Assembly (NCBI GenBank): GCA_039619475.1
Contig: CM077116.1
Coordinates: 27,229,191-27,293,190 of the forward strand
Reading direction: 5' to 3'
DNA: 64,000 nucleotides
Source of the DNA: Icerya purchasi
Taxonomy: Eukaryota > Arthropoda > Insecta > Hemiptera > Monophlebidae
Shown here: piece by piece, positions 35,026-48,900 of the stretch
Layout: every line of letters starts with the position of its first letter
How positions within the stretch are numbered: the stretch's first letter is position 1
The notes under the pieces: generated by a model
What the model saw: the letters and a program-made list of their open reading frames with translations, nothing else
What the model was told of the DNA's origin: nothing
Database searches by the model: none
Program-made: the position numbers and the translations under genes

Positions 35026-36052
35026 CTGTACGAACAGAAAAGATGAACTGTAGAAATTTGAGGAATCGTTTACGGCGAAATATCGGTAAAGCTTAAACAG
35101 TTTAATTACACCTTCATTTCGGAGGGAAAAAAGGCATAATGATAAATGTTATCGGCGCTATTTATATACGTGTACTTAAATAAAACTCTACACTATTCGT
35201 TAATATGAAATAAAGTGGAAAGGGCTTTGCCAGGATGTTAACCTTATTCGGAAGCCCTTTACCGAAATACACTACATTTATCGACTACACGTGCAGTGCA
35301 TGCACTTAATTTAGAACATTCCATCGCAGCACCTCCGCCCCTTCTGAAACAACAGACAATACGTTAGAATTTGACACTTGATATTACGAACCGGTTAAAT
35401 TAGAACCATTAAATAATTATCGACGAAATATTTCAATTATTCACAACTTTTAAAGTTTAGAGACTTTTTTTTCATGAATTATTTCTAACTGATATGTTTA
35501 AAATGAATCCACTTTTTAACACTGTAATCTCATCAGCGTTATAATCGAGAAAAAACCCGATGAAAAACTATTTTTCGTAAAACGTGCAATTTAAATAAAA
35601 CTTACGGCTGATGCGCGCCTAGTACAACACACAGCGAAATAAATATCGCTGAAGTATGTTCAAAGTAAATTTATAAATTTACAATGTACAGGTCTTCCTG
35701 CGCCTAACTGGACCAATTAAATGTAAAAGTTAAATTGCAGGCCGAACACTTGTAAAACAAATAAAAAGGCTACAGTATATATCTATATGTATACAATTTA
35801 TCCGTTCGGTTAAATATAAATGAAATAAAAATTTTCAGTTTTAACGCTAAAAAACTTTTATCATATCAATAAAAAAGGTAAAAAACAAAACTAGAAATAA
35901 CCTTGAAGATTTTGCACCCATAAAAATGTTTTTAAATTAATTTTGCACTTTCTCATTATTCTGATAATGTGAAATGTTTTCTCCGAAGTTTGGCAAGTTA
36001 AGAAACAGAAACAATCAATATTTATTTCTTTCTTTCTTTTTTTTTTTTTTTT

Positions 36053-36187
36053 GGACGCATAAACTATGGACATTAACCCAGCACAGGTGAAATTTTTAGA
36101 AGTTTCAGTGTGCGGCAGTAGGATTTGATGCCGGTTCTACCTGAACGAAACACCACTGCCTAACCTACTACGCCACGGTATAGTTGA
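36053..36187 (-). mobile_element. tRNA-derived SINE, copy 2
   Basis: This is the second copy of the SINE at 19181-19315. The A box TGGCGTAGTAGG (36164-36175, minus strand) and B box GGCATCAAATCCT (36120-36132) are better preserved here. The 3' end of the element borders a 17-base T run on the plus strand (an A tail on the minus strand), as expected for retroposition by a LINE. It is in the large intron of the ZNF318-like gene. Confidence 0.65.
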
Positions 36188-39100
36188 CTAGTCTATAATT
36201 TGAAACATTCGCAATAAGATTATTTTAAAATTCAAGACAATGCAATTTAGTGGTGATTTTAAACGAAACAAACAAATAAAAAAACACTACCGAATAGAAA
36301 AGTATAAATGATGCTGTATATTCGAAAACCTTACGAATGTTATATAATACTAGCGAAATTCTGTACGTAAGATTAAACAAGCATTAATGGCCGATAAAAG
36401 ATCGTATTTATTTTAAAAAATATTACGAATTAAACAATATTACAGATTAAATGAATTTGAAATAAAATTCAGATTTGGATTGTTCGTAACATTCCATATA
36501 TATGATATGTATATATATCGAACTAAAAGATTTATTGCCATCAGCAAAAAAATAAAAAAAATTAAAATCTAATTTCATTTTTTAAATTTGTGGATATGTT
36601 TTTTCTTCATAAATATTTTTTAGAATAATTTTTAAATTAAATTCTGATAACAAATTACATAAGGCGTAAAAATTTACATTTAAGTTGTAAAATAATTGCA
36701 AAGTTCACGCATAACTTTAAAAGTGTATTACAAAAATAGAATTTTGTAGCGACGACACGTAAGCAATAATATAAAAAATCGGTTCCTCCGCTCACATTAA
36801 AGCTAATTTACGCTATAGAAGCATGGGAAGGAGCTGATATATCTGAACATCAAAAAATAAACGCTATTCATAAATATAAAGTTTAAAACCACAGCAAAAA
36901 GTGATTTAAGTCAAGGGATGGATAATCTTAATCGGTAGAAGGAAATGGAAGAACTACCAGCTGAACAGAGGTATTATCTATTTATTTTATATGATTATAA
37001 GCTACGCCCTCCCGACCTTACGACCAGGAAAATAGTGAAGATAACTAGAACTTCGTCCGAAGTTGCATATATTATGCCTAAGGGTATAAATAATTTTATT
37101 AATAAAACAAAGGACTTCGTACTGCTTGACTTGTTAATATTGTGAACATTAAGAATAAAAAAAAATGCTTGCTAGAAATTAAAAATTGGCTGCTGGGCAA
37201 TTACAGTGACTGCAATTGAAAAGAGAAGTAGAATGATTATGCGAGTGTTTTTGTCACATTTTTTTTCTTGTGTTTTTTTTTTTTATAGGAATTGCTATTT
37301 TGGAGGGTGTGGGAAATTTTTTTTTTTGGCTTTCTTTTGTTTTTTTTTTTTTTGTGTTAAGAATTGCGACACATATATGTATTATTTACAACGGTTAATT
37401 GTATATGATCCATTGCAGCTTTATTACATTGTGGGTTCTCTATATGTTATTTAAATAAAAAAAAAAACAAAAAACAAAAACAACATTTCCAAAATTACGG
37501 AACACGGGTACCACATACATATCGGATTTGTAATTTTTTTATTCATTTTAAAATGTCACCAAAATTTATAATTAAGTAGCTTTAGAATAATAATGATGTT
37601 ATTTTCGCTAACGAGCGCTAATAAAGCCGATGTACACAGTACAAAAAAGTTTTTTCTCAAATACTATTGGCATACTAATTTGAACCGTATAAAAATAGTT
37701 TAAGTACGTGCTCGAATTGATTGCGAACTTGTTTATTGGATTTTGAATTTTCGATTAATTTCGTTTTTTTTTGCTTTTTTTTTTTTTTTTTTTTTGGAGA
37801 AAAAAATATCGAAACGAGCTGGTAATTAAACAATTATGTTCCATTTCTGAATGACAAATTTTTCGAATACGAAAACAAAGAAAAATACAAAAGTTCCCCG
37901 AAATAAACTGTTTTAAAGTTAATGTCAATAACTGTGGTGCAATAGGAAAATAAAACTAAAGATAAGCGTTAATTTAAAATTTCATAATTAACATTTCAAG
38001 TGGAATAACATAATACAATTTTAATCTAGTTACTAATTCAAATACGTGTTTTGCTTTTTGTTTCTTTTCTATGAATTTTTGCAGTATTTTAAAGTTAAAA
38101 ACATAAAACTACTAAGATATACATAGTATCATCCATACATTTTACACACATACACACACAATAATATCATTTTTAATTTTTATTTTTTCACTTATATTTT
38201 TTAGTTCTTACTTGGGAAAATTATTTTATTTTTTTTGCGTATTCAGGCGCAATACCACCACCTGTTAACACATTTTGTTAGAAAAAATTAGTTTTATTTA
38301 ATAAATATTACAAGTAGAAATTGTCATATCGGCATAATTAACTATAGATAAATACATTTTTGCTAAAATTATAAACTATTAAAGCAATAACTAGAAAATG
38401 TGTATAATGGTGACGAATACGGGTTTTTCCGCGGGGACTTCTCGAAAACAGAAAAACGCTGAAAAAGAATTAATTTAAAAAACAACCGCACGAACTACTA
38501 CTACATAAGAAGAAGAAAAAAGAAACCACCTTTCTTTTTAAATTTTAAAAAATAAAAATTTAAATTTATGTAAATCTGATACTTAAATTTCGACGAAGGA
38601 AATAATTTACGTGAACAGCAAAATAGAATAATGCAAAATGAATTCAAAAAATGAATAAATAAATAAATAAATAAATAAATAAAAAGCATTATCAAGTAAC
38701 GTAAATTTAAAACTATAAAGTAAAAAATTATACAGTTTCTTTATCTTGTAATTTAAAAAAAAAGTTTAAATGTAGTATTTAAAAGAAAATTACAACCACA
38801 TTAAGAGATCTATTTAAAAGTAACACCAATACGTCTGCACGCATTAACAAAGTTTTCTAAAATGTCAATTCAACTTCGCCGGTTCGCTACACTACCACTT
38901 TTTGTACCGTTTTTCATTTGTCACAGGCTACAGATTTTCACTTCAGCATATACATAAATTAAACGTGCGAACGTCATTTCACTATAATAAAATAGCGGTA
39001 GCATAGTCACAGTTTTGCTGCGAAAAGTGTGCAGTGTACAACGTGCATGTAGCTCGCTCAAAGCGAAGAAATACCTAGGGCTCGTTAGACGCTTCGATCT

Positions 39101-42100
39101 GTTTTTGCTTGTTTACACTTTCGTTATCAAGCTTCTTAATACGCTTTTATTAATAATGACGCGCTAATGTCGGAAAAGTACTCATAGAGCCTAATGGAAA
39201 TAACAGGAAAGCGAGCTGATCATCAAATTGGAATTCAACTATTACTCGACATCGACGAGCGACTAGGTCTTACAGCTTAAGCATTTTTCTTCGCATCGAC
39301 TTTCCAGATTTCTACTAGCAAACTTAATTTCTGAGCATTACTTAGTACATTTCTTTCCTTTTCAGTTCACTTTGATACTGTGCCGCACGACTTTAAGTTC
39401 GGAGCATTCACCACTGACATAATAATATACTTGTTTTCAGGTCCAGTCCATCACTAGCTAAGAAGAACACCTACCGAGGGACGATAGTGTTACGCCTAAA
39501 TATACAATAAAAATAAAAAATAAAATAATTCTTTGAAGTAATAAAATCAAAACGTAGCGAAAAAATAAATAATAAAAAAAACAAAAAAACACGAGATTAA
39601 CGTAAATCAATTTTTCATTTTTTAAAACTTGTAAGAAATTCTCCATATTTATAACTCTATCTTCTTTACAATTAATCGTTTTTATCGGTAAATTCCGCTG
39701 ATTAATAAATGTGAGGAATTCCCGCGTCTTTAAATGTATTTCTGCTGCTCAACTTGTTTCTTCAAAAATAGCTCAGTAAGTTTTGCTCTTTTAGACAATG
39801 ATGGGCTGGACTCAAAAATCTTTACTAATCGTAAGTATATTATTATACACGATTTCTAGTTGTTTGCTATATTCGTAATGTATTTATTTTAATAATTTAT
39901 AATTTCAGCAAACAGGATGATAGATTTCTGTATGATTAATTTTGCGTAAACTATAATTTAGAACGGATAAGACGTATTTATAAACAGTTTAAGAACTTAC
40001 TTGTTTTGTTATATTTTTTTGTATTTTTAAGCATTCAGATAATTTGTTTTAACGAATAAAAAAATTTAAAAACGGCAATTAGAAATTTATAAATTACATA
40101 CTTTATTTTACGTATTTTATTCAAACATTAAGTAACTCGAAATAAAATTTAAATATTTACTTACTTTTTCGTTTCGGATACCAAGTCGAAGAATAAAAAT
40201 AATTAAAACACTTCAACTTTTAAATGCCATTTGTCCCGGAATGCAGCAATTACTTAGTTTTAAACAAAAACTTAATACCACGCAACAAACATCATAAATC
40301 ACGTACAAACATATGAAATTGAGACCATTGTATGCAATTCTAAATTATACACATAACTGAGACACTACAACACACTTTCAATTATCGGATTACATTACTA
40401 TAAAAAACACCACATTCTTAAAAACAACTAGAAAATAACTCGAATCGAATATTCGGGGTTTTAATGTAAATTAAAAATTTGTTAAAAAATAAAAACAACT
40501 TTAGTATATAAGTTATAAATTTTTAAAGTAAAAAGTTTTTCCAAGGTTATATAAAAAAAACTGTTTTCTTTTTATTATACATATATGCGTGTAAACTATT
40601 CTTCCGGTATAACTAACGCTAAAAAGAAACTCGCTAAAACAATAATCAACCTTTTTTTTTAACGCAGATTACAGAATTTAAGAAGTGTAACAAAACGCGA
40701 ACAAAAATAACCTTGGTAATTGTAAATAAAATAGAGATTTTAAAATTATCTATCATGAGGGTCCAAAACATCGTAAACTATTGAGGTGGGTATCGCGATG
40801 ATTTGCTAAATTTATTACATTGTTGTGCGACATAATAATAACACAGTACATTTTACGCTCAAAAATTTTTCGAAAAAACATTTCGGTATAAAACGTGAAA
40901 TTTGAATTTTTATATGTTTAAATATGAAAGCAATTTACTTTCCCGTAATTATAAACGAGACTAAGCAGCGAATTTCACATTATTTTACTAACACTTTTAG
41001 GAACAACTATTATGTACATACAAAAGCGGTCTTGTAATATTTGTCAAGTCACTGATTATTAACAAAAAAAGACATTTAAAAGTGGAATAATGAAAAAGAT
41101 AATCAATGTGCTGTGAAAGACGGTATAATTTCCGCTTATTCTATGTTTTCGAACAAAAAGTCAGACCTTTTAAATTGCTAAAATGGCCTTATTGTAGATC
41201 GTCACATTCCTTCTGAACGAAGAGTTTAAATGCAATTGCAATATATCGTTAGTTTATAATTTAGTTTCAGTGATTTTTTCTTTTTTTAACCGATTAACCC
41301 GTATATAATAATTTAGTAGCTTCATCATCGAATTCGTTTTAAGCGTTATTTGGCTTTTAGCACTTTTCTCCTAATTTCATTATACTTTTATTTTCCTACA
41401 AACTACTAGTTTTACGTGTTTTAATACCGACCACTTTATACATTTTTGTCATTTTCTCGATAGTTCTTGTCAGATCTTTCTTCTCTAAACAATTCCTCTA
41501 GCGATCTCCTTTTCATTCTTTTCTGTATTTTTCCTTTTGATATGGATAACTCGTCCATCGATAACAAACCCAACATATAATAAAGGATAAAAAAAAAAAA
41601 AAAAAAAAAAAAGATACTTCCCGTGATTCTGAATACGGGATAATTTTTTAATCAATGGAAAAATTAAAATAAAGGCTTAAACGAAATGGTCAATTTAAGT
41701 TTCAAAATAAAAACGAAGTATCAGAAATATGACGACGACTATTTAGACTTAGAGTGTACGTACAATGCGGCGGAAAATGAAGAAGGCCCGTAACGTGGTA
41801 TTTGTTTTAAAATATCAACCGTAAAACTTGCCAATAAACCAAAGTAAGCTTACGTCTTTTATTACAAAAATCGAAACAATATGCATCAACAAATTTCAGG
41901 AAACCTGCTTCAACCAAGAAAAAGATGGATTGAAAATGTTTAAAATGCTTCAGTTTAGAAGTAATATATTCAGATTTAATACTTTTATTCCGGATTTATT
42001 TTTAAAAAATTTGCTTTGGAAGAATTTATTTTAATTTACGCGTTTGCTATAGCTACATTTTCTCCTTTTCAACATTTTTACAGTGAAAAACAAAACAAGA

Positions 42101-43647
42101 AATTTTGTGTTTTAAAAATTGAATATCAGAAAATTGAATAAAAGTACGTCGGAAAGAAGAAAAATGAAAAAGATGATCTTAAATTTGATGAATCCTTACT
42201 TATATTTATCGTAGTAAATATTTTATTCAATTTATGATCAACAGTTTGAGTTCGTGTTTTTGCTACAATGATATAATTATATCACACTTTACACACCATC
42301 CGGAAGACATATCCGTGTCACAATAAACTTCTGTACAAAAATGCTGGTTTACTTTTTTTCTTTAATTTTTTCCTTTCATTAAACCGGTGCTATATATACA
42401 TGTATGTAACTACGGAATACGCAAACTGTACTATACTAAAGTCAACGGCGATAATATTACCATTCGTAAATTTTAAAAATGTTTCATTACGCTCTATGTG
42501 CATAAAAAATAAAATTTTTGATAACGGAGAAGAATTTTTCTTTTTCTCTATTTCGTATTAACCAAATACAATAATATTTACGAGTAAGATGATGAACCAC
42601 AATTCAAATGATATGCATAGTCGATGCAAGTATTAAATTCTAAATGAGAAAGACGTATTAACACTTTTAACGAATTCTGTTATGTCAACTTTGATGTTGG
42701 ATAGTTCTGTTCTCATCTTAATATTTTTAAACGTAATGTTCATTATTTTTAACATGAATAAACGTTGGAAATCATTTTTTGTCGAAATAAATTTCAACGA
42801 AAGAGGTTAGCGTTTTTATTGTTTTACGTGGCATTCTAAGAGAGAAAAAAAGAAGCAATTTAAGTCATCCTTTTTTTAAATACCAACCTAAATGCACCGT
42901 AACAGACGACTATTTTTGATCAAATGTAACACTACTTACTTCTGTAAATGAAACTAAAGATGGGTACCCAGTCGCGCGTAAGAAAATATTTTTGGAAACT
43001 GTTTTGTAAATAAACTAAATATTGTGAAGTAATTAAAATTTATTCAATAGTAAAAAGCGGAATCGTTAGCTTCTTTGAATTTTTTTTTTTCGATTTATAT
43101 ACAGAAGTAAATAATCTCGTATTTTCTCGAAAGAATAATCGTGATTTCTACAAACTGTGTATTTAAAAAAATAGTTTAAAAAGAAAAATTATTGATTCGT
43201 ACTGCAACGGTAAGTTATATGATGACTTATTGGTTTTACAGCTTGTGACATTATTTCCGCATCAGACATTCGAATTTACAATACACAACCTATAGTAGCA
43301 ATACAGAAATCGTTTGAACAGCTCTTTCCTCTAAATCTCTTGCACATTTCATAAACATTCTCTTCAAAATAACTATATTAACATTTTTAAAAATAGTAAA
43401 AAAACAAAAATTTGATACAGTAATCATACTTCTGCCAGTGAGTAGTAATTATTCAAAAAAAAAAAAAAAAACAAAAAACGTATACAATGATTAGAGGAAA
43501 TGGCAAATTTCAAATTTGCTTACACGTCATTTAAAAATACTGAAAACTTCTAAACACAATTATTAACTTACAATTAATTTTTTTTTTACTTTACTAAAAT
43601 AACGACAGCATTCTGATCAAAAGTAGGTCGCCACCTTTGGCGGTAGA

Positions 43648-43679
<32 letters not shown>

Positions 43680-44664
43680 CAAAAAAGAAAACGAAAGAAA
43701 AAACGAGAAATGAAAACGGAAAAAAATCACGATAGGAAGGAAATAATTTCTATCGCGACAACGAAAAATTGTACAACAAACTTCCTGATAAAACTGCAAT
43801 CGGCAAATTGAGTTACAAAAAACGATATTTTTCGCTTTTATTGTTTAAAATTCTACAAACATTTGTATGGGGAAAGCCTTTTTTCCGTGCCTAGAATTCA
43901 GCGCGTTTTAAGAAAAAATGATAATAATGCATCTGTGAAATTTAATTTCAAATAATTGAAAGAACTTCTTTTTCATCTTCCTCCCAACTGAACTGCAATT
44001 AACCGAAAAATATTCGTTTATAATCCTACTGAACTGGAAATGAAAAATAATTTAAAATGCGATATTACGCGTCAGCGCCAAAACGTTACGCATCGGATCG
44101 GACCACTAAGAATCGTTGTCCAAGAAAAATTTCTTATCACTAAGTCCTCTCGTGCACTAGCATTAATCGAATTCCCACACTAGTCTTATTAACGATATGC
44201 AGTGCAATATATGGGTTAAAATGGAATAATGATGGTTTTTACGCGAAAAAAACCTCTTACCATCAAGAAGAGCAACCCGTTCGCGATAAAATATACGCGT
44301 TGATATAATAAATTTCGACGAACAAAGATCGATACTAATTTGAAACCAACGAATGATGAAGAAACACGTTCAATACGGTAAACAAACCAGTGTACGGAAT
44401 CAACGATTACACAACGGAATCAAATGATTAAATTTAAACCAGTGCGAACTTGTATCGCACCTTTAAGTAGCGTGTTAATTTTTTATTTTCGCGTTATAGA
44501 CATTAAATTAAGATAAAAATAAATTTCAAGTTTAAAAACTTTCAATTAATCGTAATACATGGAAACTTGCGTTTTTGTAACGCAGATTGGGCTAAAAGAA
44601 CGAAATATAAAATATAGTTTACCTCATAAAATGATTATTTAAACACTCACGCGCACACACACAT

Positions 44665-44710
44665 ACACGCGCGCTCATATATATATATATATATATCTGA
44701 GCGCGCGTGT
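44665..44710. repeat. GC-rich hairpin around a (TA)n loop
   Basis: ACACGCGCGCTCA at 44665-44677 pairs perfectly with TGAGCGCGCGTGT at 44698-44710, with a 20-base TA-rich loop. It abuts the small TIR element to its right. Confidence 0.85.
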
Positions 44711-44718
44711 GAGTAGTA

Positions 44719-44949
44719 GCGCATGGAGAAAGAGACCTAAGGGTCAAAAATCGATTTTCTTCCATAATCTGGCCTAAAGAATGTCGGGGAATCAAATAAA
44801 ATTGGTCCCAGGTTTCTAAAGTCATTTTTGAGGCGCCACCTAGCGCGTGAAATGCGCGGGAAGTACAAATCGAAAAATTAATTGTAAACTTTAAACGGCT
44901 CTATTGAAAAATTTTATTTTTTACTCTTAGATTCCTTTCTCCATGCGTC
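44719..44949. mobile_element. Small non-autonomous TIR element (MITE-like), 231 bp
   Basis: The left end GCGCATGGAGAAAG with AGACCTAAGGGT matches the inverse of the right end (GACGCATGGAGAAAG with GAATCTAAGAGT), giving ~27-bp imperfect terminal inverted repeats. There is no coding capacity. The target duplication is not clear because the left flank is the TA-loop hairpin. The superfamily cannot be named. Confidence 0.6.
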
Positions 44950-45920
44950 GTCACATATATGTACTACAGTGGAACCACTTGCCCGACTAAGACCAAACAC
45001 AAAATAATTGCTTATGTACCCATCCACAACTATGAATGTTTTTAAAAATGAATTCGTAATTAGTTTATTTCCGCCGGAGACAACAAAAAAATCAATTAAA
45101 TTATTCTCACTTTAAGTTTAATGATGTTAAAATAATATAGTTCACTACATAAAAATATTTAAGTTTTCGAAAAATTACACTAAAGAAAATTACTAATAAT
45201 TTGCGCTAACATATATATATATATATATATATGGATATAGGTTTATTTATTTTTTTATTTGCACAACTTTTTAAAAACTAAACATTTTCGTGCAATTAAT
45301 TATTACTTCTACATCGTTAACAAGAGTATTATTTGCCGTTATTACGGTCGATTAATTAAAATACTGCCGGTTCACAAAGTTAATTTCCTATGCAAGAATT
45401 TCCATTCAAATCGCAACACAGCGCTTAGTCATTTATTTTCTTCAATCTAGCTTTATAGTTCCAAATTAAATCAATTTTGTTCCACTTAATTTTATTTCCA
45501 TTGTCACGCTTGTACGAACTGAATCTACTCATTAAATGGCTACAATGTGATCTATTTCGAATACGTCATTTTTCCTTTCGCTAATGTTTGCCATCCAATT
45601 TTTCTTTCCTTACACTACATACCCTTCTGAATTTTCATTTTATTAATATGTTCCGAATTAAATTCAACTATTACATTTTTCGCAACAAAATACTCCCGTT
45701 CGACAGCAGGCCGCTTCCTTTTAGATAATATTATTACACGTTTGAAACGAAGTTTTATTTTCACAATTTAATTCGCGAAAAAAATAATTCGCCTAAATTT
45801 TTACAAAAACCGTGAACGATAATATTTCAAAAACGAAATATATTTCGAGTCCCATTCGTCAGGCGGAATAAAAGGAAACGACAATTTATTGATGCAACCT
45901 TCTGCATCACTAAAACTTAC

Positions 45921-48113
45921 CCTAATGACGGTTTTATGAGCGTCGCTGTGTAAATGCTGCAAGTATTCCTTCGCCGTATTCGGGAAGACATTGCAAAATT
46001 CACACCAGTGCGTTTCCGGATCGTAAAAAACGTAATTGTACTGCGAATCTTCAGACTGCTCTTGCTGCTTCGTCGCCGGATTCGTTTTACCCGCGTCGCC
46101 GCTAGGATTTGTAACGACAATACTACTGTTGTTATCGATGACGCTACATCGATTAATAGACGATACGTTTTCGACAACAGCAATGGCAGCAGTTTTATCG
46201 TTGGGTTTATTGTCGCAATTATCGGTCGAATTCGACAGAATATTTTCTTTATACGGCGCTAAACTTTCGGAAATAATTGCTGAAATCCTATCGATAATTT
46301 TTTCGACATTTATAGCGGTACTGCTTTCGTTAATTTTTTCCGACGACGCTTCGAATGCGTCACCTTTTGCGTGATTGTCGCTATAGTCGGTACCGGCACG
46401 TGACAATTTGTCGACACCGCTTGTTGTTCTGATCAAGTTTTTGATCAGGTTGGCCGCGGACAGTGAAACAGATTGTGAGTTGCCAACGATATTGTTTGGA
46501 AGGTCGTCATAGGCATCAATCGGCAATAGGTCTTCCGTTTTACGCTCAGTAATAGCGCATGATTTCGTCGATTCTTTATTAGCGTGTCTACGAAGAGAGG
46601 AAGGTAAAAAATTCACTACAGGAGAATGATAGCCGGGATATAATTTAGATAGCGTACTGCCTTTGGAAATATCGGTTTCAGTGTTACCCGATTCTCCGGC
46701 CGTTTCTTTATCGAGCGAGTTCATTTTTTCAAAAATCATCTTTCTCAGGCCATCCTCGTTATCGGAACTGACCGCTTTACCTGTAACGGGCGGTTTATCA
46801 AAAGATTCCTGCAGATCATCTTTAACTGCTGAACCAATCTTTCTCTGTTCAATAATCGCCGACGTAGCGGCGCCCAGAGCGTTATCCTTAGCCACTTTCG
46901 AAATTTGCTCTTTCAGTGACGAATTCACGAAATCCGGTACTTGAAATTTAATTGGAAACTTTGTGAATTTCACTTCGGTCGATGGCTCGCTTTTCACATT
47001 CGAATTTTCCGCTTCGGAAACGTCAGGCGTCGTCTTTGTAGTTGTATCGGTATTCAATTCGCCGACAATCGTGCTGCCGCTCAAATCAATAATTCGATTA
47101 TTACCAGCATACTGAATACGTTGCTTCTGTTGAAGCTCTTGCTTTTGTTGGAGCTGTTGCTTCTGTTGGAGCTGTTGATTCTGTTGCAGCTGTTGTTTTT
47201 GTTGGAGCTGTTGATTCTGTTGCAGCTGTTGTTTTTGTTGGAGCTGTTGTTTCTGTTGGAGTTGTAGCTTCTGTTGCAGCTGTTGTTCATCGTCTGCAAA
47301 CATATCGAGAATGATAAACTGTTCTAATTCATTTGCCGATTTCTCATTAGACAACTCGTTTCTGCTGTCCATATCGTCGTGAATTTTTGCATTGTTTTCG
47401 TTAGACGCAGTTAGTTTCTCGTTATTTTCGAGTTTATGCGGACCGGTACTTTCTTCGACGGCACTCTTAACTTGCTTATTCGCCTCGACTCTATTCTCGT
47501 TTTTACACTCTAATTTAGAAGAATCGATCGCAGACTCTTTCGTAAAGGAACTATTATTCTTCGGTTCTTTATCTTCTGGGTCGTTAGCGGGGTGTAATTT
47601 CTGTTTTTTCAAGTCGCACGAAGACCTGCTCAATTCGCTCGAAGACGATTTCCGTTTGCGATCATCTTCTTCCGCTGAACACGACCTTCGACTTCTACGT
47701 TTTAATTCAACCGAATCCGCTCGTTTGTTCGATTCCTTCGTCCGATCACTTTTCAATTGTTGCTGGTCAATCGAACTACCGTGCTCTAAATTTTTATCTT
47801 TTCTGACTGTGCTGTCTTTCCAGTGAATCACTCGACGATTAGGAATATTTTTCCGCTCATCGAAACGATTATATTTTTTACCGTGCTTAAGGACGGAGCC
47901 CGAACGGCGAATCACTTTCCCTTTATTCACAGCTCCGCCGTTAGAGGCAACGTACGCTTTATCCGTTTTCTTTGAAGAAGCGACGACGTTGAAATTCTTT
48001 TTATTGTTAGCGTACCGTTTGTTCTTTTCACTCTCGTTCGAATGTTGCTCCGCCTTATTGATCGATCTGTGCGCTGCACGATAAGCGTGTTTATCTTTTT
48101 CTTCAGACGAACT
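45921..48113 (-). CDS. ZNF318: ZNF318-like large exon with Gln-rich minisatellite and matrin-type zinc finger 1
   Basis: It has 731 codons between TTTAG|AGTTCG and AGG|GTAAGT. The frame is open upstream of 47930, so the internal GTG there is not a start. The first 270 residues are Lys/Arg/Glu/Ser-rich and low-complexity, with nuclear-localisation-like clusters. At about 47110-47285 an 18-bp minisatellite encodes LQQKQQ repeats. Near the C-terminus, [13 protein letters not shown] opens a zinc finger with CX2CX12HX5H spacing (C-E-F-C, then H and H in LQHLHSDAH), the matrin/U1-like C2H2 type. YDPETHWC is the signature seen in ZNF318. Donor read-through would add about 40 codons and a stop at 45801. 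Confidence 0.88.
47110..47285. repeat. 18-bp coding minisatellite (Gln-rich)
   Basis: Units of about six residues ([12 protein letters not shown]) repeat roughly nine times in the large exon of the ZNF318-like gene. CTGTTGGAGCTGTTG-type blocks recur on the plus strand. Confidence 0.88.
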
Positions 48114-48208
48114 CTAAACAAACGATCAACGTAAAATACAAATGCGTAAATTCTATACATAGCGGATCCGATTAATTCTTAAGAACGATAGAACGGAATT
48201 TTACTTAC

Positions 48209-48349
48209 TTCGCGACTGCGCTTTTCACTCCGTTCGCTTTCTAAAACTGCCAGAGGAAACATCTGAGCGAGTCTATCGCCATCTCCGATAATTTTCGTTA
48301 ACATTTGAATAGTTTCTCTTTTAGCTTTAATTTTTTTACGAATATCCAC
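48209..48349 (-). CDS. ZNF318: ZNF318-like exon, basic helix
   Basis: It spans 141 bases between ATAATAAAG and GAA|GTAAGT, 47 codons, phase 0. It reads VDIRKKIKAKRETIQMLTKI, then IGDGDRLAQMFPLAVLESER and SEKRSRE. The basic amphipathic start continues the coiled coil of the previous exon, and the charged end runs into the low-complexity exon. An ATG just upstream of the acceptor would give a longer open frame but lies in intron sequence. Confidence 0.75.
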
Positions 48350-48718
48350 CTTTATTATCATTTAAATCGGATCACAAAAAAACAATTTGATAATTAAAAT
48401 ATAATTCTGTATTTACTATAAAAATCGAATTTACGCGATGTTGACGAAATAAAAAAATTTCGGGTACATAAATGTGACGTATTTTTTCGAATTTTCGTTT
48501 TTAAATTTTAGCGATGCTTTGGTGTTGCAGGTAAACATGAACGTAAGTTTAATCGCAAATTACTTCTAACGTAAACAACAGTAACACCGGTAAAATTAAC
48601 ATAATTGCGATATAGACTGATACATCATCAAGCAGCGATCTTTTTAGTGATTTAAGTTTACAACAGCTAGAAATTAAACGATAATAAATAGATAGTAAGA
48701 AAATTACGGTTAATGCAC

Positions 48719-48900
48719 CTGTAAATCGAGATTTTTTTGTAATAATTCATCTGTATGATCGTCATTAGGCAGTTCTAGGATTTTCCCGGTTTGCTTTTTA
48801 GCATCTTCTAATCTGTCACGAAGGTTAATGATTTCCTGATAATACTGCGTTCTCTGCCACGATAATTTTTCATTATGTTGTCTCAATTCAACTTGAGCAG
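48719..48900 (-). CDS. ZNF318: ZNF318-like exon, coiled coil
   Basis: The acceptor TCTTAACAG and a weaker donor CAG|GTGCAT bound 182 bases (2 plus 60 codons). The translation AQVELRQHNEKLSWQRTQYY continues as QEIINLRDRLEDAKKQTGKI, with heptad-like spacing of Leu/Ile, and then an acidic stretch. This is a good coiled-coil candidate, probably for dimerisation or partner binding. The GTGCAT donor is the weakest border in the model. Confidence 0.75.

Larger units (their letters stand above)
35026..45920. other. ZNF318-like intron of 10.9 kb
   Basis: Recognisable content is the SINE at 36.05 kb, an (AAAT)n tract at 38655-38682, long A or T runs (37770-37797, 41588-41612, 43646-43679), the GC hairpin and small TIR element at 44.66-44.95 kb, and a (TA)n tract at 45212-45232. 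A less AT-rich stretch at 38.85-39.45 kb and an open frame at 36945-37145 have no recognisable coding content. Nothing else was identified. Confidence 0.6.

Noticed and set aside
36945..37145. 66-codon plus-strand ORF
   Set aside because: Somewhat protein-like, but with no family resemblance, no splice context and no neighbouring coding blocks.
44641..44720. Possible CRISPR-like or tandem repeat around the CA/CG/TA tracts
   Set aside because: The stretch is a single hairpin with dinucleotide runs; there are no spaced direct repeats and the genome is eukaryotic.
46941..47826. Leu-rich plus-strand open frames opposite the large ZNF318-like exon
   Set aside because: They mirror the Gln-rich minisatellite and Glu/Lys-rich coding on the minus strand.
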